Assembly (NCBI GenBank): GCA_036768485.1 | Contig: JAVLUZ010000511.1 | Coordinates: 324,411 to 388,410, forward strand | Source: Mermis nigrescens | Taxonomy: Eukaryota; Nematoda; Enoplea; Mermithida; Mermithidae | Length of the DNA: 64,000 nucleotides | Direction of reading: 5' to 3' | In this document: positions 54,870 through 64,000 of the stretch, one piece after another | Numbering within the stretch: position 1 is the stretch's first letter | How the letters are laid out: every line of letters begins with the position of its first letter | Notes under the pieces: generated by a model | Seen by the model: only the letters and a program-made list of their open reading frames with translations | Databases searched by the model: none | What the model was told of the DNA's origin: nothing | Program-made: the position numbers and the translations under genes

Positions 54870-56402
54870 GCATATATAGCCTTTTTTGGACTCAGAAACT
54901 TACCGTGTGAGCTCAGAAAGGCTATATAGTTAGTTGTCTTTTCTGAGTTTCAAAAGGATACATACCTATTTTCTCGTCTCCAAACGCGGTTAAATGACTT
55001 TTTCAGTAAAAAAGGGTATATAGTTATATTTGTGAGTGCAAAAAAGGCTAGATAACTATCTTAATTAGTAGGGATGCAACGGGTAGTGAATTTTGGTGTA
55101 TTCGGGTTCGGAGTTTCGGGTTCGGGTAGTTCCATCCAAGTTTATTCGGGTTCGGGTTCGGTATCAAAATCAATACCCGATCGGGTTCGGGTTCGGGTAT
55201 TTCAGTGAATATATAGGAACACCAGTGTATGGCGAATTTCTTAGGTACATGTAAGCCAGATGTTACAATTTTTATAATTATTAGATGCCCCGTGCCTAAT
55301 TATTTAATATGTTTCACTCAAGTATCCAGTGATTTTCCTTCCTCCTATCAGTGTGCAAGAACGCTAATGTAAATGAGAGGTAGCGCTGTGTGTGTTGTGT
55401 CTGATATACACCTACAAATAACATTAACAACTACTTTTGATATATGAGCCCACGCGAAATCGCTTGCTTGGAGAAACTGCCGAACATAGTTTCCCAAGGT
55501 CCAGAGTTGAGGGAGGGGTGAAATCCTAAAATGGGGGACTAGTGAATTAAGTGGTGTATTATTATTATTAGCCGACACGATTTTTTTGTACAAGCTTCTT
55601 TGTGCATGTATAAAGATCTCCGAAAAAGTCTTTGAATGAGCGGACAAATTTTTGTAGATGTATTATATAAAAATATTATTAAATATACAAATTTTTACAT
55701 ACTATCAGTATGTGACCTGCGACCCACATGCAGTCCTAAATATGACGATTTGGCCTGAATTTATTTGATAATATTAGTTCGGCGCGAAGCGCCGATATTT
55801 TTATGAGCTTTTGATGGAATTCACACATAAAACTCGACTGGAAAAGCTAAAACAACTTGTACTACAAAATCATAAATATTAAAGAAATTGTAAGTGTCAA
55901 TCAAATCTTGTAATAAGCACCACTGCGCTTATAAATCCAACGTAATATCGAGATAAATTAGTCAATTTTATCATTGAAGGGAAAAATGTGCAAAAATATT
56001 AAACAGTACTTATTTTTGCATGAAATTTTTAAAAACAGTAGAAATAGATACACAAGATATTTGAATCTGCATAAAGATGCCTATATTACACAAAGATTGA
56101 TTTTGGAGTATTTAATGCCCCTTTGAAGCTAAATACAGTATATTAGTGATATTTTGCGCGAAGCGCCCGAAAATTTTTGAAATTTCTTAAAAATACTGAA
56201 AAAAGGTTAAAATTACTATCACTTTGCCCCAGAAAGTATTTCAAAATTGTATAAAGATGGTTCCAAAAATAAATGCACGAGCCGAAATCGATTTTTGGCG
56301 AAAACCCGCAAATTTTTGGGCATTTTTAGGTGCCTTTTTTGCGATTTGCGGCCAAAAATTTGTCATTTACCCCCACCCCCTAAAATGGCCGAAAACCAGA
56401 CG

Positions 56403-56828
56403 TGTAACAGGGTGCTCTGGGGAATTCCCCACCCTAGGTTGGACGTCCTCCCTACAGCCCCTCAACGTCAGAAAATTTTGACCCACCCTCCCCCATTTTT
56501 GGCGAAAACTTGCGCTTTTTGGCTATTTTTAGATGTTTCTGCCACTTTTGGCCAAAAATCGGAACCGCTTAACCCCCTCCCCTAAAAATGGCTGAGAAAC
56601 ATAAACGTAACAGGTTGTGTGGGTGATTCCCCACCAACGCTTTTAGGCCCCGCACCAACTTCAAAGTCAGAAAATTTTGACCTTCCTCCACCATTTTTTT
56701 GGCGAAAACTTGCGTTTTTCGGCTATTCTTAGGTGTTTTTGCCATTTTTGGCCTAAGATCGGAGTCGCAAACTTCCCCCTTCTTCTAAAAATGGCCAGGG
56801 ACCCCTACCCGAAATTTGCAGCCGTTAC
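56403..56828 (-). repeat. rep-E tandem pair inside hAT-N
   Basis: Two units starting TGTAACAGGGTGC and CGTAACAGGTTG, the second ending GCAGCCGTTACA. Confidence 0.65.
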
Positions 56829-57072
56829 ATGTATGCCGAGGACATCCTCTTCCAAAATTTTGAGCTGTTACATGCATGTTTTATAGAAATAGTTTGTCTA
56901 TTTACTATTGCTTTCATTCCAAAATACTGTATCACTTCATGAAATTCTAATAATTAAGTGCACTTTTTCCATAGTAGAAACTAAGCTCAACAAATTCAAA
57001 AGGTTTTCACCAAATATAGTCTGTTAGTGACTTGAGTCTTGGACCCTAAGGGGGTAATACCCCCTCACCCCC

Positions 57073-57229
57073 ACTGTTTTCTTTTTGTACAAAAAACTTT
57101 GATTTTTTGTACAATCGAAAATCGGCCAAAAACTGCCTATACTTTATGAACAAAGATGTACAAAGATGGCTCAAAAATCTTTGTACCAGCCTCAAAATCT
57201 TTGTCCCGTACAAAAATAAAAAACAGTGC
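57073..57229 (+). mobile_element. Short hAT-G relative, TSD TCACCCCC
   Basis: 157 bp, ACTGTTTTCTTTTTGTAC to GTACAAAAATAAAAAACAGT GC. TCACCCCC is repeated exactly at 57065-57072 and 57230-57237. GTACAAAGAT words fill the middle. Confidence 0.75.
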
Positions 57230-58261
57230 TCACCCCCTATGGGAATGTGTGCTGCCGAAAAACTGTTATTCGTGAAGTTTAATTTGATAGAAACCAAGTT
57301 TAATTACGACTAAAGAAGCAGTGTTTAGCATTTTATACGATATCATTTGGCAGTCGTTTTGTGAAATAAAAAGATTAAAAATTCACGTGAATCGATTGAA
57401 ATAAACCACTTAATTACACAGCCATTAATGTGCACTTGATAACTACATGAAATTCAGCGTTTTAGGGTCGAGCAAACTGAAAACGGCGCAAAAAGCTGAA
57501 AATTTTTGAATCTTTAACATACAATTGTGGGATTTTAGAGCTTAAAAATACCCGAATAAACCCGAATAAAATCCATAAACATTCGGGTTCGGGTTCGGAT
57601 TCGGGTAGTTATAATAATTTTATTCGGGTTCGGGTTTGGGTAGTCAAGTTCACTTTATTCGGGTTCGGGTTCGGGTCCTGAATTTTGTTCGGGTACCCGA
57701 GTATTCGTTCGGGTTCGGGTACCCGTTGCATCCCTATTAATTAGTATAGTCAAGGCCTCCAAAAAAACCACGTTTCATGTTTTTCGCATATATTCATTGT
57801 GCAAGCACCCAGTCTAGAAACTTAAATAGTCGGAGCAATGTCCACGTCGATGCTCCATCTTTCGCAACTTAGTTGATTTCATAGATCCTTTAAGTCTTTG
57901 AGGAAACATCGATCAAAGTCAAAACTGAAAAAAACCAGCAAATTCCATTTGGGAAGTAAAAACAACCGTGGGAAATAAATAAATCACCCCCCAATGTTAT
58001 GCGAAGTCCGTGGTTTGCAGTGTAAAATACTTTAGTTGATCGTACATGATCATATTTTTTGAAAAAAATTCATTTTTTACGATATTTACATTCATTTTAT
58101 CACATTTATATAAAAATCAATAATTTTTTCTGAATTTTATTAAAAGTTCTATAAACTTCACAAATAAAGTCTTCAAGTGATAAAAACAACTCTAGGTAAG
58201 TTTCTTCTACATCCTCTGCAAGAAATCAGTGCAAAATTATGCAACTTGATGAAATTATTTT

Positions 58262-58860
58262 CGTTGCCATGGCAACATATACTTAGCATTGGTCTTTTTT
58301 TAGTTTACAGTGGTTATTTAGGTTACAGTCGAAATTCTTCGGCAGTTTTTGGGGTGATTCTCAATTGTTTTGAAAAATAAATATTAGGCATCATGTAAGG
58401 TGCTACGAGGCACATTCCTGCCAGGTTTTGTAAAAATTGGTGCTGGTTTTTTAGGTTACAAAAGGTTTTTTTAGGTTTGACTTTGAAGGTAATACTGTAG
58501 CTGATGTGGATGACATAGGATAACTAACTTTTTTTCTGACATTAGTCTGCAAGGGAGCCTAACGTGAAAACATAGAAGAGTCCAGCAAATATGAATACGG
58601 GTAGAAATACTGATTTTCAAAAATGCTTTAAAAAATCATAAAAACGGCAATTTTTGGGAACTTTTCGACAAGTTTATATCTCAAGTTTCTGAATGATCCG
58701 GAAAGAGATCAGGGTTCAGTCGTAATCCTCACGACATAGCTTCTTCGTTCGCCAGTCTAATATCAGTCAGTCTATCTCCTTTTGGTTATGGAATAAAGGG
58801 GTAGTTTTGTTTTAGGTTTCAGATCGACTGGTTTTTAGAGGCCAGCACTATACAAAAGTG
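58262..58860 (+). repeat. rep-P copy 2
   Basis: Same ordered blocks as 53737-54340, diverged by substitutions and indels. No TSD. Confidence 0.6.
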
Positions 58861-58997
58861 TTATATGCATAGCCATGTTTGTGGGATCAAAATGGCTATT
58901 TATTCGCCGAAAATGCTCAAAAACAATGGTTTTAAAGCAATACCATCGTTTTTTCCCTGTAGAACCGTTTTTACGAAGCGCTTATATGGCTACCTAC

Positions 58998-59880
58998 CAG
59001 ACATGCACACTGGGGGGTTTGGGGATATCTACCCTACCACAACTTTTTGAAGGCATATCATCCCCCTCAGGCCGTTTTGGGACAAACCTGTTACCCGAAC
59101 TATGAAAAGGCGTTAAATCAAATCTAACACTATAGTTTCACAGGTACATGTGCTAATTTTTCGATCAAGAGCCAATCAAATTCATTCATCCAGGCAATTT
59201 TCTTCCATTATTTTGTATATTTTTGATGTTGCAGGTCATTTAATCGCCCTTATCGTTAGGTACTGTCTTCATGCAAATTTAAGCATAAATGTTCATGAAG
59301 AATGCAATAAAATGGATTAATATATGAGTATAAGTATAAAAGTATGCGTGTTCTAGCTGTATGGCTAGTTACATTGGCGAAACTCGCCGACATTTTGGGA
59401 ATTGCAGAGCATACTGGCATCTTATTTGCTACAGGAAAGCTAATTCATGGTGCTAGCTTATCTGCTATTCGCGAACATACCGCAAATAGCAATCATCCAA
59501 TTACATCAGATTGCTTCAAGGTTATCAATCGAGCATCCAACTCTGTTGATCCCTTTGATTTAGGAGTCATCATACATTTAATAACAATGTTTCATCATAT
59601 CCTTTAAATTTGTTCTAATTTACCAACATCCCACCTTTTTCATTTTCTCCAAGTTTAAAATCTCTTATAATTCTCTTCATAATGTAATGGCAGGTTTAAA
59701 CTTTAAGTTTCTCTTGGTTTACAACTCTAGCTTAGCAAGCTCATTTTCCAAAAATGGATTAAGTATGAAAATTTGTCAAAATTTTAGATTAAATATGTAA
59801 GAAATACTCATTTACCCCCTTACTCAAGAAAACTCGGTTTACCTCCTCCCAGAACTTTTGACCGTGTGCATCTATGTATG
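58998..59880 (+). mobile_element. hAT-C copy split by a retroelement tail
   Basis: Starts CAGACATGCACACTGGGG and ends GACCGTGTGCATCTATG plus a repeated TATG. Flanks CTACCTAC (58990-58997) and CTATCTAC (59881-59888) match at seven of eight. The interior is split at 59321-59750 by a GIY-YIG-encoding fragment. Confidence 0.75.
59321..59750 (+). mobile_element. GIY-YIG-type retroelement tail, 5' truncated, 12-bp TSD
   Basis: The first part encodes ASLSAIREHTANSNHPI then DCFKVINRA and FDLGVIIHLI, resembling the C-terminal GIY-YIG endonuclease region found in Penelope-like and related retroelements (S-A-I-x-E-H...H...F). A 140-bp 3' UTR follows (CCAACATCCCACCTTTTT...TAGCAAGCTCATTTT). AAAATGGATTAA flanks both sides (59309-59320, 59751-59762). 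The same UTR occurs at 30995-31135. Too short to be functional. Confidence 0.65.
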
Positions 59881-60224
59881 CTATCTACCAAGTTATGGTT
59901 TTCGCTCCCCTGAAAGTTTGACCTTGCGCACCTATGGCCTGTTTATTTAAAAAATTAAATCAAGAACTGAATATATTATTTTTTGCCTTGTGTTTTAAAT
60001 AACTGCAGAAACGCCACTATGGCGTTTTATATGGTAGAAAAAACATGTTTATCAGCATCCTTGCCTACTTGATAGATAACATGAATTTTTTTCTGATTTT
60101 CCCTAAAAAGTCGGCTTAAACGTGAGGTTTTTTATTAAATTTTGTTATTCAATATTTTGAATAAGTGGCAGAATTTTGATGGATTTTTAATATTTCATTT
60201 CTAATATCGTGTCTTATTTTTAAG

Positions 60225-60310
60225 GTATCGGAAATTTTTCTCACGGCCAGTGCAGCATTCCAGAGGCTGAGCGAATTAAGCCTTCAATTGAATCAGCGTT
60301 TGCCCAATGA
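60225..60310 (+). CDS. BAP18: BAP18-like chromatin subunit, N-terminal exon
   Basis: This 86-bp exon lies between the acceptor TTATTTTTAAG and the donor GTAAGATT. It encodes VSEIFLTASAAFQRLSEL then SLQLNQRLPN plus GA. Human BAP18 (C17orf49), a subunit of MLL1/NURF-type chromatin complexes, has VGEIFSAAGAAFTKLGEL and TMQLHP here. The two trailing bases are completed by the first base of the next exon at 63886. A first exon with the start Met must lie upstream and was not found. Confidence 0.85.
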
Positions 60311-60448
60311 GTAAGATTATTACTTTATATATTTTAGGATAAATTCATCCGCGTTTAAAGGAAACGCGCTGAATTTATTGCAAAGCTGACCGTCTACGCA
60401 ATATGTAAGCAAAATTATATATTGGACATGTTTGCGATCCATGGCGAG

Positions 60449-60680
60449 CATACCTGGGCGTTGGGGGTATGCACCCCAGAAATCTAAATACCCTCAGAAT
60501 TCAATCTTTGAAAATTTTTTATTGTTTTTTTCGCATTTTTTTGATGCCAATGGAATTGTTCGATGAGAAACGTTAAAAAAATTGTGTTTTTCGCCATTAC
60601 CACAATTTTTAAGGCCATTTTTTGACCTTTGAAAAAATCTTGCACCCCTACCCCCAGAACTTCGGTGCCGCCCACCTGTG
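60449..60680 (+). mobile_element. hAT-A MITE, TSD ATGGCGAG/ATAGCGAG
   Basis: 232 bp, CATACCTGGGCG to GCCCACCTGTG. The flanking 8-mers match at seven of eight and fit nTnnnnAn. It lies in the BAP18 intron, 139 bp past a coding exon. Confidence 0.88.
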
Positions 60681-60702
60681 ATAGCGAGCCGTGTTCTGAA
60701 AC

Positions 60703-61150
60703 CAGGGGCGGATTTGACAGGGGCGGCCGCCCCCCCATTGGTTAAAAATATTTGGCGAGATAAAGGATGGATATGCAATTTGCAATGATTTTTGGCCGTC
60801 AGTGACCATAATTTTTCAAATTTTTTCGGCACTACGCGCCGGATGATACCTATTACTGACATTTATTTACTTTCTTGGCGACCCTTAAAGCCATGTTCTG
60901 TTCATATAGGTTTCAAAACAATTTTAACAGTAGAAACAGCTATTTTCGCATATTTTCAATTAAAAATTTACATGTTTTGCATCAAATGTGTAAATACGTA
61001 AATACATGAAATCGAGCAGTAAATCGTGCTTCAAGAAGTCTATCCGTCTTAATTTCACAAATTTTCCGGCGCTTCACGCCAGATTTTTGTTAAAGTCAAA
61101 GAAATTTAATGATTTTTTTCGCACAAAATTGTCAAAAATTTTGAAATTAT
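60703..61150 (+). repeat. hAT-F copy, right side lost
   Basis: Starts CAGGGGCGGATTTGACAGGG and follows the family (TTTGGCGAGATAAAGGATGG, GGCCGTCAGTGACCATAAT) until it decays toward a TA tract. No right TIR. Confidence 0.78.
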
Positions 61151-61210
61151 GAGAAAAAATGAGAATTATACTTTTATTGTGTTAAAATCCATAAAGAATT
61201 AATAAGTTAT

Positions 61211-62171
<961 letters not shown>

Positions 62172-62179
62172 GAGGTCCC

Positions 62180-62791
62180 CAGGAGCGGATTGCAGGGGGT
62201 GCGGGGGCGGCCGCCCCCCCCCCCAGGGGCCAACAATGTTTGGCGAGTTACAGAATGGATATGTAATTTGCAATGATTTTTGGCCGTCAGTGACCATAAT
62301 TATCTCAAATTGGTCGCTTCGCGCCGGATGATACCTATTAATGACATTTATTTACTTTCTATGGCGACCTGGAAGCCATTTTTTTGTTCATGTAGGCTTC
62401 AAAACAATTTTAACAGCAGAAACATCTATTTTTGCATAGTTTTCTTCAATTTTCAATTATTAATTTCGATGTTTTGCATCAAATGCTATAGTTACAGGAA
62501 ATCAAGCAGTAAATCACGCCTTCTTATACGTCTATCCGCCTTAATTTTACAATTTTTTCCAGGCGCTTAGCGCTAGATTTTTGTTAAAGTCAAAGAAATT
62601 TGTCGAAAATATCAAATTTTTTGGAAAAATATTATGTTTAAAAGTGATTTTATGTAAAAGTATACAATTTAAAACATCAAAAAAAGGCCTTTTCGCGGCG
62701 TTAAGGGCAAAATTGTTGGACGTATTTTTGACTGTTTTTGGAAAAAGTTGGGATACTGCCTCCTCTTTGGAAAATCCTAGATCGGCCACTG
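62180..62791 (+). mobile_element. hAT-F element, TSD GAGGTCCC/GGGATCCC
   Basis: 612 bp, CAGGAGCGGATT to CTAGATCGGCCACTG, the simplest full-length copy here. Flanking 8-mers match at six of eight. It lies in the BAP18 intron. Confidence 0.82.
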
Positions 62792-63127
62792 GGGATCCCC
62801 ATCTTTTCATGGAAATATGTGATAATGGACACGCATCATGGGCTCGGGGAATTAAGGAGTCCGACCCTCAGCATATATGTTAATCTCGAAGTTTAAGGTG
62901 ATAGAGATGGCCTGCTATTTTTAACAGGTTGGTAAATAAGTCTAATTTTTGGTCGAAAATGGCAAAAAACACTTCAAAATGAGCAAAAGACAAGTTTTCG
63001 CCAAGAATCGGGAGGAGTCAAGCAAATTTTCTGCACTTCCGTAACCAACCTTGAGTGTGCGGATACAATTAGCGCTGAGCACGCTTGCTTTTCTGCTATA
63101 TTTTATGGAATATAGAAAATAAAACTA

Positions 63128-63200
63128 TAGCAGAGCGTGGTTTCGATCCACGGACCTCTGGGTTATGGGCCCAGCACGCTTCTCGCTGCGCCACTCTGCT
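63128..63200 (-). tRNA. tRNA-Met initiator (anticodon CAU)
   Basis: The reverse complement folds as a full cloverleaf of 73 nt. The acceptor stem AGCAGAG/CUCUGCU has the A1-U72 pair typical of initiators. The anticodon stem CUGGG/CCCAG has three G-C pairs next to the loop CCCAUAA. The T-loop AUCGAAA carries A54 and A60 in place of the usual T-psi-C. The A box GTGGCGCAGC and B box GGATCGAAACC match the internal RNA polymerase III promoter. A TTTT run just past the 3' end fits Pol III termination. The D-loop has one base more than the usual initiator. It is antisense to and inside the BAP18 intron. Confidence 0.93.
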
Positions 63201-63377
63201 CGAAATTGTGGAACGTAATGTTATATCCATAACTCTAGAACTCAAGGCTTTACAGATTTCGGCAGACCTCAGAGGAAAATTTGACAATTTTTCCGTTTTT
63301 TTACGAATTCTTTAGTGCCAATGAATAAATGAAGCTCTCTATACGAAATGTCAAAAAATTACGTTTTCTGCCTTGGC

Positions 63378-63778
63378 ACTCGCGGGCGAGGGGGAGGGGG
63401 CTTAGAGGTATACAACCCCAGAAATCAAAATACCCCCCAGAATTCAATTTTTGTTTTTTTTTGCAATTTTTTGATGCCAATGGATAGTGTTCAATGAGAA
63501 ACGTTGAAAAATGGTGTTTTTGCGCCACACTACCACACCTGGGCGTGGTGGGTTTGGGGGTATGCACCTTCCCTCCAAACTAAAATACCCCCAGAATTCA
63601 ATTTTTGAAATTTTTTTGTTTTATTCCTTTAATTTGTTGATGCTAATGGATAGTGCTCGATGAGAAACGTTGGAAAATGGTGTTTTGTTCGCCATACCAC
63701 CCTTTTTTAAGGCCATTTTTTGACCTTTGAAAAATCTTGCTCACCCCTCCCCCAGAATTCCGGTGCTACCCACCTATA
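63378..63778 (+). mobile_element. hAT-A tandem dimer
   Basis: Two head-to-tail hAT-A units: the first (to about 63534) lacks its right third, the second (from about 63535) is complete. The outer flanks read GCCTTGGC (63370-63377) and GCCTTTGC (63779-63786), seven of eight identical, while the internal junction shows no duplication. Confidence 0.72.
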
Positions 63779-63885
63779 GCCTTTGCCATCAGTTTTTCGC
63801 CATTTTTTGGTTTTTTGTTTTTTAAATATTCACCTATCCTTGCTGGTTTTATCTGACTTGAATCATCTTGACGATTTGTTTTTAG

Positions 63886-63990
63886 TAACATTCATTGGAC
63901 TGACAAAGAACTAGACATGATACGCGCCGCTCTGACCAGGTTCACAAATGATCTGGATAACATTGCTGACCAGACGCGTTTGAAATCTAA
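63886..63990 (+). CDS. BAP18: BAP18-like chromatin subunit, SANT/Myb-like exon (gene continues)
   Basis: This 105-bp exon follows the acceptor GATTTGTTTTTAG and precedes the donor GTAAATTA. It encodes NIHWTDKELDMIRAALTRF then TNDLDNIADQTRLKS. Human BAP18 has KWTETEIEMLRAAVKRF-GDDLNHI, the first helices of its SANT-like domain. The phase fits exon 60225-60310 exactly. The intron between them (3575 bp) contains a hAT-A copy, two hAT-F copies, a TA tract, an initiator tRNA gene and a hAT-A dimer. The rest of the gene lies beyond the window end. Confidence 0.88.
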
Positions 63991-64000
63991 GTAAATTATG

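Larger units (their letters stand above)
55069..57736. mobile_element. hAT-N element, 2.7 kb, TSD TTAATTAG
   Basis: The ends TAGGGATGCAACGGGTA and TACCCGTTGCATCCCTA are a perfect 17-bp TIR, close to the TAGGGATG ends of Ac-like hATs. TTAATTAG is repeated exactly at 55061-55068 and 57737-57744 and fits nTnnnnAn. GGGTTCGGGTTC repeats line both ends (to about 55200 and from about 57550). No transposase frame; the interior holds hAT-G relatives, a hairpin motif and two rep-E units. Confidence 0.92.

Overview
The window is AT-rich, intron-rich animal DNA. I infer an arthropod, with low confidence and no marker that fixes the species. Three host loci can be read from sequence. (1) On the minus strand, 25122 down to 8034, a sorting nexin 17 (SNX17) gene can be assembled as 14 phase-consistent coding exons. 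They cover the PX domain, the FERM-like domain, the serine-rich linker and the C-terminal tail; the first coding exon was not found. (2) On the plus strand, at 60225-60310 and 63886-63990, two phase-matched exons encode the start and SANT/Myb-like region of a BAP18-type chromatin subunit; the gene continues past the window. (3) An initiator tRNA-Met lies on the minus strand at 63128-63200, inside the BAP18 intron. Almost all other open frames are chance frames in repeats.

The rest is dominated by transposable elements, mostly short non-autonomous hAT-type DNA elements. Many are delimited here by terminal inverted repeats (TIRs) and 8-bp target-site duplications (TSDs). I label them by TIR: hAT-A (CATAGGTGGGC), hAT-B (CAGGCAYGTA), hAT-C (CATAGATGCACAC), hAT-D (CAGGCCCGTATCC), hAT-F (CAGGGGCGGAT), hAT-G (CAGTGTTTTTTGTA), hAT-I (CAGTGTTGCCAAC, with broken transposase pieces), hAT-N (TAGGGATGCAACGGG) and hAT-R (TAGTGATCGACCGGAG). 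Elements nest up to three or four deep.

Layout: 1-2630 hAT ends, a CCGGGT-rich block and a foldback element with 60-bp repeats; 4069-4282 a palindromic element; 4302-7074 a nested hAT-R; 8034-25122 SNX17 with introns full of hAT copies; 26433-28008 a hAT with transposase remnants; 28560-31150 an array rich in TTTACAC/GTGTAAAG words; 31644-32407 a foldback with perfect 173-bp arms; 32662-37141 a decayed CR1-like LINE carrying a 2A-like peptide, inserted in hAT-I-related DNA; 37736-37835 an assembly gap; 38-46 kb mostly degenerate, with a TA microsatellite, two tRNA-like sequences and one possible orphan exon; 46021-49556 a Mutator-like foldback broken by a 2.3-kb inverted satellite; 49567-51438 a nested hAT-like composite; 52.5-60 kb hAT-B, hAT-A, hAT-N and hAT-C copies and a GIY-YIG retroelement tail; 60-64 kb the BAP18 exons, hAT-A, hAT-F, a 200-bp TA tract and the tRNA.

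A stable-hairpin motif, GGCGCGAAGCGCC, recurs in several otherwise different repeat families and is the least explained signal here. All family calls come from reading the sequence; no database search was run.
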